Translations under genes and position numbers: made by a program | The notes under the pieces: generated by a model | The model's input: only the letters and a program-made list of their open reading frames with translations | Told to the model about the DNA's origin: nothing | Database searches by the model: none | In this document: positions 52,022-59,759 of the stretch, piece by piece | How the letters are laid out: every line of letters begins with the position of its first letter | Position numbering within the stretch: position 1 is the stretch's first letter | DNA from: Brevundimonas vitisensis | Lineage (GTDB): Bacteria; Pseudomonadota; Alphaproteobacteria; Caulobacterales; Caulobacteraceae | Assembly: GCF_016656965.1 (NCBI RefSeq) | Contig: NZ_CP067977.1 | Coordinates: 2,895,501-2,959,500, forward strand | Direction: 5' to 3' | Length of the DNA stretch: 64,000 nucleotides

Positions 52022-53369
52022 AGCCCAGCTTATTGCCCGCTGGGACGGACACGCCCCGCGCTACACCAGCTATCCGACGGCGGCGGCCTTCGGTCCCGCC
52101 GTCGGCGCGGCGGACTGGGCCGAGGCACTGGGCGGGGCTGCGGAGCATGGGCCCGCTTCGCTCTATGTGCACCTGCCGTTCTGCAAGCGCCTGTGCTGGT
52201 ACTGCGGCTGCAACACCCGCGCTGTGAACCGGGCAGAGACGATCTCCAGCTACGTCGACCTGCTGCTGCGAGAGGCCGATCTCGTCGCCGAAAACGTCGG
52301 CACGCGGCTTCGGATCGACCGTCTGCATCTGGGGGGCGGCACGCCGAACATGCTCGCGCCCGACGATCTTCGCCGCTTGGTCGAGGGCCTGGCGGACCGG
52401 TTCGACTTCGGGACCCTGACGGAGTTCGCAGCGGAGCTGGACCCCGAGACACTGACCCCGGCATGGGTCGCAGCCGCCGGCGATCTGGGACTGACCCGCG
52501 CCTCGCTGGGGGTGCAGGACCTGTCGCCGGAGGTGCAGGCGGCGGTGAACCGGCCGGAGGCTTTCGAGACCATCATCGGCGCGGCCCAGAGCCTTCGCCG
52601 CGCCGGCATCTTTTCTCTGAATCTCGATCTGATGTACGGCCTGCCGCGACAGGGGGTGGTCGAGGTCGAGGCGACCTTGCAGCAGGTGCTGACGCTCCGG
52701 CCTGAGCGGCTGGCTCTGTTCGGCTACGCTCACGTGCCATGGATGAAGCCGCACCAGAAGCTGATCGACGCCGCCGAGCTTGCCGGGCCCGCCGACCGTT
52801 TCGCGATGAGCCGGGCGGCGCACGATCTCCTGGTAGCGGCAGGCTACGAGGCGGTCGGGCTGGACCATTTCGCCTTGCCCCATGACGATCTTGCTGCCGC
52901 CGCGCGGGCGGGACGCCTGAGACGCAACTTCCAGGGCTATGTGACCGACGCCTGCGAGGTTCTGATCGGTCTGGGTGCCTCGTCAATCTCGCGGACCCCG
53001 GACCTGTACGTTCAGAACGTGGCTGTAGAGCGAGACTGGCGCGCGGCTGTGGGCGCGGGTCTGTCACCGGTCGTTCGCGGTATCCGCCTGAGCCAACGCG
53101 ACCGTCTGATAGCCGCGGTCATTGAACGGCTGATGTGCGACTTCCGCGTCGACGTCGACGCCGTGGCGGCGGACCTGGGCGTCCCATTGGCGGGGCAACT
53201 CGACTTCGCCGCCCCCACCTTGGCCCGGCTGTCGGCCGACGGGCTGGTCTCTCACCGCGGAGGTCTCGTCGAGGTGACCGGGCGCGGTCGGCCGTTCCTG
53301 CGGGCCGTCGCCGCCGCCTTCGATCCGGCGGTCCCTTCGACCACGCCCCGGCATGCGCGGGTCATCTGA
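52008..53369 (+). CDS. hemN: Oxygen-independent coproporphyrinogen III oxidase
   Basis: Radical SAM enzyme that converts coproporphyrinogen III to protoporphyrinogen IX without O2. 453 residues from ATG 52008, overlapping cydX. The [4Fe-4S] motif is FCKRLCWYC (CxxxCxxC, about residue 59); HLGGGTPNML, the SAM GGTP motif; and GIFSLNLDLMYGLPRQ follow. It supplies heme under microaerobic conditions, so its place behind cydABX and the FNR box makes regulatory sense. Related HemW proteins lack the long C-terminal domain present here. Confidence 0.93.
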   Translation: MTPSEAQLIARWDGHAPRYTSYPTAAAFGPAVGAADWAEALGGAAEHGPASLYVHLPFCKRLCWYCGCNTRAVNRAETISSYVDLLLREADLVAENVGTRLRIDRLHLGGGTPNMLAPDDLRRLVEGLADRFDFGTLTEFAAELDPETLTPAWVAAAGDLGLTRASLGVQDLSPEVQAAVNRPEAFETIIGAAQSLRRAGIFSLNLDLMYGLPRQGVVEVEATLQQVLTLRPERLALFGYAHVPWMKPHQKLIDAAELAGPADRFAMSRAAHDLLVAAGYEAVGLDHFALPHDDLAAAARAGRLRRNFQGYVTDACEVLIGLGASSISRTPDLYVQNVAVERDWRAAVGAGLSPVVRGIRLSQRDRLIAAVIERLMCDFRVDVDAVAADLGVPLAGQLDFAAPTLARLSADGLVSHRGGLVEVTGRGRPFLRAVAAAFDPAVPSTTPRHARVI

Positions 53370-53397
53370 CCAATGATTTTGCTCCGAACGGGCCGGT

Positions 53398-53411
53398 TTG
53401 AGGTGCGTCAA
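53398..53411. promoter_or_regulatory. FNR-type box upstream of ompW
   Basis: TTGAGGTGCGTCAA, a 5-4-5 palindrome (TTGAG/GTCAA in place of TTGAT/ATCAA), 82 bases before the ompW start. Confidence 0.5.
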
Positions 53412-53492
53412 AGCGCTTCGGAGATGAGGGGCGCAAAAAGCTTCTGACGGTCGGGGCGCATGGGGCGATTCCCGCCGCCGGGAATTCAGGGC

Positions 53493-54149
53493 ATGAACTT
53501 CAAGACCTTCATCCTGACCGCCGTCGCAGCCGCCGGACTGGCGGGCGCGGCAGATGCACAGACGAACGCGGCCTGGGTGCCGCCGCGCGCGGGGGACTGG
53601 GTCGTGACCGGCCGCGTCACCAGCGTGGCGCCGACGACGGAGGCCGGGATCTTTACCGCAGCAGGTGCCGACACCGGTCTGGACGTCGATGTCTCCGACG
53701 ACGTGATGCCGACACTGGGCTTCACCTACTTCCTGACCGACCACATCGCTGTCGAGGCCATTGTGGGGACGACGAAGCACGAGGTGCGGGCTCGGGGCGG
53801 GGCCACCGACGTTGTGGTCCATGAAACCTGGGTGCTTCCACCGGTGGTCACCGTCCAGTGGCGCCCGCTGACCGAAGGGCGGTTCAGCCCCTACGTCGGT
53901 GCCGGCATCAATGCGATGATCTTCTACTCGGGTGAGGACCAGAACGGCTTCACCGTCGACCTCGACAACGGCGTCGGCGCTGCTCTTCAGGCCGGCGCGG
54001 ACATCGGCCTGGTCGGTCCCTGGAGCTTGAACCTCGACGTCAAGAAGGTCTGGTTCAGCACCGACGCCGACATCAACGGTGGGGCGTTGGTCAGTGACGT
54101 GGACCTGGATCCCTGGGTCGTATCGCTCGGCGTCGGCCGCAAGTTCTGA
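53493..54149 (+). CDS. ompW: OmpW-family outer-membrane protein
   Basis: 218 residues from ATG 53493. Signal peptide MNFKTFILTAVAAAGLAGAADAQ. Eight-stranded barrel pattern: GDWVVTGRVTSVAP, LGFTYFLTDHIAVEAIVGTTKHE, PVVTVQWRPL, FSPYVGAGINAMIFY and the C-terminal VDLDPWVVSLGVGRKF ending in Phe, as required for the BAM machinery. OmpW forms a channel for small hydrophobic molecules and is FNR-regulated in E. coli. Confidence 0.92.
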   Translation: MNFKTFILTAVAAAGLAGAADAQTNAAWVPPRAGDWVVTGRVTSVAPTTEAGIFTAAGADTGLDVDVSDDVMPTLGFTYFLTDHIAVEAIVGTTKHEVRARGGATDVVVHETWVLPPVVTVQWRPLTEGRFSPYVGAGINAMIFYSGEDQNGFTVDLDNGVGAALQAGADIGLVGPWSLNLDVKKVWFSTDADINGGALVSDVDLDPWVVSLGVGRKF

Positions 54150-54193
54150 CGGTTGCCCTCAGGCCGTCCAAATCGGGTGGAGCGGCAGCGTCT

Positions 54194-54207
54194 TTGATCC
54201 TCGTCAA
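54194..54207. promoter_or_regulatory. FNR-type box upstream of a small membrane protein gene
   Basis: TTGATCCTCGTCAA, one base off TTGAT-N4-ATCAA, 52 bases before the small gene at 54260. Confidence 0.7.
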
Positions 54208-54259
54208 TGCTGCCGCTCCTGGTTTGGCAAATCATAAGCAAAACCAGAGGATCTCCACC

Positions 54260-54391
54260 ATGCCTGCAGAAGCCATTCCCGTTGTCGTTGCCGTTTGCGC
54301 GGCCTTCTCCATCTTCATCGTCGTCGTCGGCGGTGTCTCCACCTGGGTGAATCTGGGTGAAGATCGTCGTCGCGACGTCGGCGGTCAGTGA
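54260..54391 (+). CDS. Small membrane protein (43 aa), putative FNR target
   Basis: MPAEAIPVVVAVCAAFSIFIVVVGGVSTWVNLGEDRRRDVGGQ-type protein: one membrane helix and a short basic/acidic tail. AGAGGATCTCC precedes the ATG. The FNR-like palindrome at 54194 and the neighbours suggest a microaerobic role, for instance a small oxidase subunit, but no family is recognised. Confidence 0.6.
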   Translation: MPAEAIPVVVAVCAAFSIFIVVVGGVSTWVNLGEDRRRDVGGQ

Positions 54392-54482
54392 GCGTCGGTC
54401 CAGCTAAACCGCTCCTGCAATCCGACCGCTGGCCGAAGTGTGTGGCGGTGCGATCAGTCCAGCCCCGCCCGCTCCTCAGCAC

Positions 54483-54962
54483 TCAGGCACGTGAGCCTAG
54501 GACGTCGGTCCCAATTTTAGGGGCGATGAAGCAGGCCACGACGCCGAACCTGTGAAAATTGCCGGTGCCGCCGGTGATGGACACGGGCCCACACCGAACC
54601 CAGGCGTGGGCTGCGAGCTCACCCGGCTTGTCCGGCGTCGACATCGAGGCACCAAGGAATGCGGTATAGGGGACGCTGAAGGTGCGGCAAAGCGCGACCG
54701 CGGCCATGGCTTGGGGCAAGCAGTCCGCGCGGAAGGGTGCGAACCTGGCGGCCGTAGTGACCGCACGGCCAATCAGCCGGGCGCGTCGCAGTCGGCCTGC
54801 ATCTGCGATTGGCAACAGCGCCGCCGCCCCGAGATTATGCCCCATCAGAGGGGCGAGCCGCCGAAAAGGGACGACGGACAGCAGGCCCGAGGCCACACCG
54901 ATTAGGGCCCACGCCACGGGCGTGAAGAGCTTGAGCCCCAAGGGCCAACGCCAAAAACGCAA
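54483..54962 (-). CDS. Lasso peptide biosynthesis B2 protein (transglutaminase-like protease), copy 1
   Basis: Cysteine protease that removes the leader peptide from lasso peptide precursors; 159 residues from TTG 54962 (a CTG at 54974 sits closer to a GGGAGG and is the other option). The N-terminus has basic residues and hydrophobic stretches (VAWALIGVASGLLSVVPFRRLAPLMG). The transglutaminase-like catalytic Cys is in RADCLPQAMAAVALC and the His in ELAAHAWVRCG. It lies downstream of the beta-propeller gene and apart from copy 2 at 62182. With PqqD (RRE) it would make the split B1/B2 type. Confidence 0.85.
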   Translation of the reverse strand: MRFWRWPLGLKLFTPVAWALIGVASGLLSVVPFRRLAPLMGHNLGAAALLPIADAGRLRRARLIGRAVTTAARFAPFRADCLPQAMAAVALCRTFSVPYTAFLGASMSTPDKPGELAAHAWVRCGPVSITGGTGNFHRFGVVACFIAPKIGTDVLGSRA

Positions 54963-55031
54963 TAGCCAGCCCAGACGCGATCCTCCCGTTTCGTTGGGCC
55001 TACCAGAGTGTCATGCGTTCGAACAGGTGAG

Positions 55032-56129
55032 CTATGGCCATGAAAGCATGAGACCAAGAGCTTCTGCATGACGGGACAGGGACAAGTCGTTTCCGTCTAG
55101 CCTACGAATTTCGGTCGGAGGCGAGGGCAGGGGCAGGCTCGAAAGCAGTCGAAACTGTCGATCCAGCAGGTGAAGGACACCCGGCTCGCTGTCTCGATCT
55201 TCCCTTTCGGAAAAGGTCGATCCACCCACCGCGATAACATCCTGACCGACGGCCAGTCCGCGCGTCATCAGGTTCGAAACCTTCGCCTGCATGCCGGCCG
55301 AGTTTATCAGGGTGCCCTCCAGTGAGCCGCAGGACAGAATGGAACCGTCCTCAAGCAGCGCCAGGTTGTGACATCCGGTGCCCGCCATCGCCCTCCGCTC
55401 GACGACATTCCATGACGCATCCAGCAGGGCTATCTCGCTGGTCCGACCTGTCCGATTATAGTCATTATGGAGGACCAGGAGGCGTCGGTCGCCGCTGCCC
55501 AAAACCGAGTTGAAATGGACATAATCCGCCGTGCCGGGCCGCTCCCGGATGAAGGGGAAGGGCTGGAATTCCTTTGTCTTGGCATCGGGAGCAATCTCCA
55601 GGATGCGCTGACGATAGGTATCGACGACGATCAGGGTGTCGCCAATCAGGTCGATCTGGTGACAACCGTTGTCGAGGCCGTCCACAAAGACTGCGGTGTC
55701 CACGATCCGGGCATCCTGCACACACAGACGGACGATCCGGCCCATACGAGTGGGAAAGCGAGGCCGGTCACAGGCTTCGAATGCCAGGATGTCGTTTCCA
55801 TCTAGCGTCAGTCCGAAATACTGACCATGGGCGACACGTCTCCAGCCTGCCGCACCGGCGGCGAGCAGGCCCCTACGGGTCGAGACAATGTAATCGCAAC
55901 CGCTCAAATCCCGTGTAACGAGCCGTATCTGACCTGCGGCGTAGGCGCGCCTTGCAAGCGCCAGCGCGAGTTGGCGATCCCTCGCGATGACGTGTTCTCC
56001 TGCGTGCGTCACTGTGCCAGCCCGCCTCGCCACGATAGAAGCGAGTCTGTCGGGGCAGCGTCGGCCCGATTTCAAACCAATTGTCGGGGCGTTCTGCAAG
56101 CACCATGACCTCAACGGCCTTGACCACAC
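55032..56129 (-). CDS. Beta-propeller-like protein of the lasso region
   Basis: 365 residues as the longest reading. The 5' end overlaps the divergent oxygenase gene by 25 bases, so a GTG start at about residue 33 or 39 may be the real one. From residue 80 onward it has repeating WD/NHL-like blade units (CDYIVSTRRGLLAAGA, GLTLDGNDILAFEAC, DNGCHQIDLIGDTLIVVDTYRQRILEI, YVHFNSVLGSGDRRLLVLHNDYNR, GTGCHNLALLEDGSILSCGSLEGTLIN). No Ser hydrolase domain, so it is not the usual two-domain lasso isopeptidase. Function unknown; perhaps a binding or maturation partner. Confidence 0.55.
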   Translation of the reverse strand: MWSRPLRSWCLQNAPTIGLKSGRRCPDRLASIVARRAGTVTHAGEHVIARDRQLALALARRAYAAGQIRLVTRDLSGCDYIVSTRRGLLAAGAAGWRRVAHGQYFGLTLDGNDILAFEACDRPRFPTRMGRIVRLCVQDARIVDTAVFVDGLDNGCHQIDLIGDTLIVVDTYRQRILEIAPDAKTKEFQPFPFIRERPGTADYVHFNSVLGSGDRRLLVLHNDYNRTGRTSEIALLDASWNVVERRAMAGTGCHNLALLEDGSILSCGSLEGTLINSAGMQAKVSNLMTRGLAVGQDVIAVGGSTFSEREDRDSEPGVLHLLDRQFRLLSSLPLPSPPTEIRRLDGNDLSLSRHAEALGLMLSWP

Positions 56130-56713
56130 CGCGCCTGGGCCCCTTCGAGACTGTTCTTCCGCCCATAGACGCAGCGCGTGCGGCGTTCGCCATTTCCCGG
56201 TCCCAGGTGTGGCCCGATGCTCTCGATCGGCGGCTTCTGACGTCCATCATGGGGCTGTGTGAGCGCGCTGTCTTCGCATCGAATACGGTCGAGGGCCTCG
56301 GCCACAGAGAAATCGAGCGCCCTCCGCTGGCCGGCACCGCAGTGCTTCTCATGCTGCGGCGACCTCTTCTGTATCGCTGGCTGGAAGCGGTCACCGGGTG
56401 CGCGCCCATTACTGACGTGGAGGGACGGGTGGTGCGGACCTGGCCAAGACCAGGAGACGAACTGGCCTGGCACGACGATTTGAACGGAAAGGGGCGGCGT
56501 CTCGGCATCACTATCGGTCTGGGGAGCAACGCTTATGAAGGTGGCCTGTTCGAAATGAGGGCGCGGCCGGGCAAGGAGCCCCTCATACAGTTTCGCCACG
56601 ACGCGGCGGGAACGGCGCTGGTGTTTGAAGTCTCTTCGCGTTGCGAGCATCGCGTTCATCCCCTTGTCGCAGGAGGGCCGCGTCAGGTTTTCACAGGCTG
56701 GTTTCTCGGATGA
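56105..56713 (+). CDS. 2OG-Fe(II) oxygenase, lasso cluster
   Basis: 202 residues from ATG 56105. The iron ligands are predicted as His123 and Asp125 (ELAWHDDLNG) and a distal His at 182 or 185 (CEHRVHPL), with Arg193 (GGPRQVFTGWF) placed to bind 2-oxoglutarate. The prolyl-4-hydroxylase-type fold is clear from the order H-x-D...H...R and GLFEMRARPG. It is coupled to the cyclase gene by a 4-base ATGA overlap, tying it to the RiPP pathway. A known precedent is canucin A, where such an enzyme hydroxylates an Asp of the lasso ring. Confidence 0.75.
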   Translation: MTSTALTTPRLGPFETVLPPIDAARAAFAISRSQVWPDALDRRLLTSIMGLCERAVFASNTVEGLGHREIERPPLAGTAVLLMLRRPLLYRWLEAVTGCAPITDVEGRVVRTWPRPGDELAWHDDLNGKGRRLGITIGLGSNAYEGGLFEMRARPGKEPLIQFRHDAAGTALVFEVSSRCEHRVHPLVAGGPRQVFTGWFLG

Positions 56714-58470
56714 AGAACGGTCTCTACGCCCTTGCCTCACTGGATGGCTCGCCTTTGGACCGGCGTCACGTCGGGGTTCTGTTCTCGAGTTTTCCGCGCC
56801 AACCTGACAGCGCAGGCAGTTTCGCAGCCCTTGCGTCTGACCCCCACCCGCACGCCGCGTCGCGTCACGATGACGGCCCGTGCACCGACCTTTTTCTCGG
56901 GCATGTCGACGAGCCTCGGGAGATGCGCCAACGTCTGGGTCTGGCTGCGGACGCGAGCCATGCTGAAATCGCCGGTGCCGCACAGGATCGCTGGGGCCTC
57001 GAGGCCGCGCGGGAGCTGGGGGGTGAATGGACCCTTCTTCGATGGAATGCGCGAACGCGGACCCTCGTCCTGCTTATGTCGGAGTGCCGTCGGGACGATT
57101 GCTACTTTGCGGTTTCAAACGGACAGGTGGCGATTAGCCCTCAACTGGTGCGGCTGGCGAAGCTGGACGGGGTTGATGGCGATCTTGACCCGGATGCCCT
57201 GGTGCGAACGATGGGACGGTATCCGCTGGCCGAGTCACTCGGCAATCGCACCTTTGTCCGGGGCGTTCAGCGGCTGATGCCGGGAAGCCAGACGACGCTC
57301 CGGTCCGACGGCGGCGTGACGGCGACGCTGGCCGCGCCGGTCACTCCAGAGGTTCGCACGATTTCCTTCGACGAGGCCGTGCACGAGATCGAGGTTCTGC
57401 TTCGAAAGATCGTAAGGCGTCGACTGGCGGACGGGCGTGACGCCGCCTTCATGCTCAGCGGGGGGCTCGATTCCAGTCTCATCGCCTGGATTGCGTCCGA
57501 GGAGCGCGGACCACGGCAGTGTCTCAGCTTTTTGACATCAGCGGCACCTGAGGGGAGCGATATTCCCGATGAGACCGGCTGGGCCTCTATCGTCGCTGAT
57601 CATTTGGGATTCCCAATGGTGCCTGTGAGGCCCGGGCCGGACGTTGATGTCTATGCCCCGACCTCACGGATGCTGGCCAGTCGGGAGCGCCCGATCCTCT
57701 CCCCCCGACATTACCTCTATGAGGCTCTTGAGCAGGCGGCCATTGAGCGGGGGGCCTCCGTTCTGTTCGATGGCGGATACGGCGAGTTGACGGTGACCCA
57801 CCTGGGTCATGGGCATTCCGGAAATACCTCTTGGCGGCGTCGACTGATGCGCGAGCTGGGGATGAGGCTGGCGGCTTCTCACTTGGACTTTCGAGGCAGC
57901 GCCAGTTCGTTCCACGTTTGTCTTGCGGCGGACCTTCTGCGGCAGAACCCGGGATTGGGGACGAGGGAACAAGAGCCGCCTCGCAGGAAGCTGGATGCCA
58001 CAAACTCTTTTGGCTACGCGACTGGCTGGGAAAAGAGCGCAGTTCCGCCGACGATCATGGGGGATGCCGCCGTACGGTATGCGATGCCGTTCCGGCATCG
58101 CGAATTGTTAGCCCTGTTCGCGTCACTACCGGCCGAATTCGCGCGGCACAACGGCGTACCCCGGGCTATCGGACGGGCCATCCTGAGAGGACGTCTGCCG
58201 GACACAATCGTCTCAAGGACGTCGAAAATGGCTTTTTCGCCAACCTATCCACTTCTTCTGCAGACGCAGGCCCCAACCGCCCGCGAAAGGCTGAGAGCCC
58301 AACGCGAGGCGGGAGCGGGTGAATGGCTTGATCTGGAATGGCTTGATCAGGCGCTGGCGGATCTCGCTAACGGCAGACCGTTCAACACCCCGATGCTATT
58401 CAGAATCCAGGCAACAGCTAACGCAGCCCAATTCTTCGGCTGGTGGAGAGATCAGGGCGCGGACAGCTGA
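56710..58470 (+). CDS. Lasso peptide cyclase, asparagine-synthetase-like (C protein), copy 1
   Basis: 586 residues from ATG 56710. The C-terminal ATP-PPase domain has the P-loop SGGLDSS (FMLSGGLDSSLIAWIA, about residue 255) and the long synthetase fold. The N-terminal glutaminase-like domain lacks the catalytic Cys2 (MKNGLY), as in lasso C proteins, which do not use glutamine. In the known pathway this enzyme adenylates the side-chain carboxylate of an Asp or Glu of the core and closes it on the Gly1 amine. Its base composition is less GC-rich than the core genes (TTG and TTT codons frequent). The precursor gene lies on the opposite strand just downstream. Confidence 0.88.
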   Translation: MKNGLYALASLDGSPLDRRHVGVLFSSFPRQPDSAGSFAALASDPHPHAASRHDDGPCTDLFLGHVDEPREMRQRLGLAADASHAEIAGAAQDRWGLEAARELGGEWTLLRWNARTRTLVLLMSECRRDDCYFAVSNGQVAISPQLVRLAKLDGVDGDLDPDALVRTMGRYPLAESLGNRTFVRGVQRLMPGSQTTLRSDGGVTATLAAPVTPEVRTISFDEAVHEIEVLLRKIVRRRLADGRDAAFMLSGGLDSSLIAWIASEERGPRQCLSFLTSAAPEGSDIPDETGWASIVADHLGFPMVPVRPGPDVDVYAPTSRMLASRERPILSPRHYLYEALEQAAIERGASVLFDGGYGELTVTHLGHGHSGNTSWRRRLMRELGMRLAASHLDFRGSASSFHVCLAADLLRQNPGLGTREQEPPRRKLDATNSFGYATGWEKSAVPPTIMGDAAVRYAMPFRHRELLALFASLPAEFARHNGVPRAIGRAILRGRLPDTIVSRTSKMAFSPTYPLLLQTQAPTARERLRAQREAGAGEWLDLEWLDQALADLANGRPFNTPMLFRIQATANAAQFFGWWRDQGADS

Positions 58471-58473
58471 TGA

Positions 58474-58617
58474 TCAGGATTGCGTGCAGTCCGCGTGGAC
58501 ACCGCCGTCGCCGCCTACACCCGGGAAGCCGGCGGTTTCCGGCACGGCTAGTTCCGAGACTTCCGGCTCGATCCATTCGCGCTGGCCGTTCGTGGTGGCG
58601 GAATTGACTTCGGTCAT
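58474..58617 (-). CDS. Lasso peptide precursor (A)
   Basis: 47 residues, ATG 58617 after AGAGGTAG. Leader: MTEVNSATTNGQREWIEPEV... ending ETA, with the penultimate Thr (position -2) that is conserved in lasso leaders, and Trp-Ile-x-Pro as a likely RRE contact. Predicted core GFPGVGGDGGVHADCTQS: Gly1 start, Asp8 for an 8-residue macrolactam ring (G1-D8), a 10-residue loop/tail and a C-terminal Ser. All of these fit known lasso rules. The core carries one Cys and one His. The gene is the last of the minus-strand kinase-PqqD-precursor series, and its stop is 3 bases from the cyclase stop on the other strand. Confidence 0.85.
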   Translation of the reverse strand: MTEVNSATTNGQREWIEPEVSELAVPETAGFPGVGGDGGVHADCTQS

Positions 58618-58659
58618 TTGACTACCTCTATCGACAAAGAGAAGAATCAATCCGCCGCA

Positions 58660-58926
58660 TCAGGCAGAGCGTTCAACGAGCTCAAGTCTATCCATTTGGT
58701 CCAAGAGCTTGGAGATTGATTCCTTACAGTGTTCTGGCGCAACTGAAAAGACTGCTGTCATGGCCTCAACCAGCCAAGCTTCGTCGCGCGGAGCCTCAAG
58801 CAAGCGCCAGGCTTCAGCGGCCGTGTCATTCAAGGCGACGTAGCGCCCGCTCTCGAGGTGCAGCATGATCAGGTGGTCTTCCACCTCAGTGCCGACCCAG
58901 TCCTCACACCGCTTCCAGGTGGGCAT
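58660..58926 (-). CDS. PqqD-like RRE protein (lasso B1)
   Basis: 88 residues. The RiPP recognition element fold is visible: an N-terminal beta hairpin region (DHLIMLHLESGRYVALNDTAAEAWRLLE), with the LNDTAxxxWxLL signature of PqqD, and C-terminal helices. It would bind the leader of the precursor and present it to the B2 protease and cyclase. Start ATG 58926, 16 bases after the upstream kinase stop; the precursor follows 42 bases downstream. Only one B1 gene is seen for two B2 and two cyclase genes. Confidence 0.87.
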   Translation of the reverse strand: MPTWKRCEDWVGTEVEDHLIMLHLESGRYVALNDTAAEAWRLLEAPRDEAWLVEAMTAVFSVAPEHCKESISKLLDQMDRLELVERSA

Positions 58927-58942
58927 CCCTCACACTCTCCAC

Positions 58943-59749
58943 TCAATACGCGCACAGGGAATCCTTGCGGGCACCGACGGTGACAGCCCGGAGCCGGGTC
59001 GCGATTTCCCCGATGGTTCCGATAAAGTTTGCTTCGGTCCCGAGCAACTTTAGAATTCTCGGCCGATGCCGGTGGCGAAGGAGGCCGGCGAGCGCTTCGA
59101 GGCCTGTCAGCCTGCGTGCGGCCTTGGCATCCATCTCAAGCATGAGAACCGTCCTGACGGGAAATTCTTCAAGCTGCTGGTTCAGTGGCACAGGGATGAG
59201 TGTGCGGCGGTCCGTCATGTCGTGGGGCCTGGCAAAAAATCCGCCCGGTAGCCCGCTGGCGATCACAGCGCCGTCCCGGATGTGAAGTCGCACGGAATCA
59301 TCGGCGATTGCGCGGGCACCTCGTCCCACGGCCCGCTGCAGCCGTGTCGACTTGCCAGAGCCCGAAGCCCCCATGAACAGCAGGCCGACATCCCGGTCTT
59401 GCCTCGCGATTGCCGAGGCATGCAGGACGACCTCTCCCCTTGCCCAGAGCAGGCTGGGGAGCACCGTAGCCACCAGCATTTCACCGATCGGGGCAACGTC
59501 AGCGCCATCCACGGGTGTGATGATCACCCTGTTCCGATCAACGATGGTGTAGCGCGCGACGTCCGGCATGACGAACTCGAACAGGTCGGCGTCCCGAACC
59601 CGATAGGGCCCCCAGGCGACGGTCTCGGCCCAAGGGCGGGGAACACCAAACACAATCTCGACGTCCGGGGTCACGCCCTCTCGCGCGGGCATGCCACCGG
59701 GAAGGGCGCATTCGGTGCGGAAATATAGGCCGAAGGCGGTGCAGAGCAT
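58943..59749 (-). CDS. HprK-like kinase, lasso cluster, copy 1
   Basis: 268 residues from ATG 59749; a TTG at 59779 would overlap the upstream gene by 20 bases. P-loop GASGSGKST at about residues 127-135, preceded by the HPr kinase landmark VVLHASAIA and followed by IADDSVRLH (metal-binding acidic pair). The family phosphorylates Ser of HPr or, in paeninodin-type clusters, the C-terminal Ser of the lasso precursor. The core peptide in this cluster ends in Ser, so it is the natural substrate. Confidence 0.85.
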   Translation of the reverse strand: MLCTAFGLYFRTECALPGGMPAREGVTPDVEIVFGVPRPWAETVAWGPYRVRDADLFEFVMPDVARYTIVDRNRVIITPVDGADVAPIGEMLVATVLPSLLWARGEVVLHASAIARQDRDVGLLFMGASGSGKSTRLQRAVGRGARAIADDSVRLHIRDGAVIASGLPGGFFARPHDMTDRRTLIPVPLNQQLEEFPVRTVLMLEMDAKAARRLTGLEALAGLLRHRHRPRILKLLGTEANFIGTIGEIATRLRAVTVGARKDSLCAY

Positions 59750-59759
59750 TGCGCGCCGC

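Noticed and set aside
55873..56529. 218-codon minus-strand frame across the propeller start and oxygenase
   Set aside because: Overlaps the supported oxygenase in antisense, and the Arg/Ser-rich translation has no domain.
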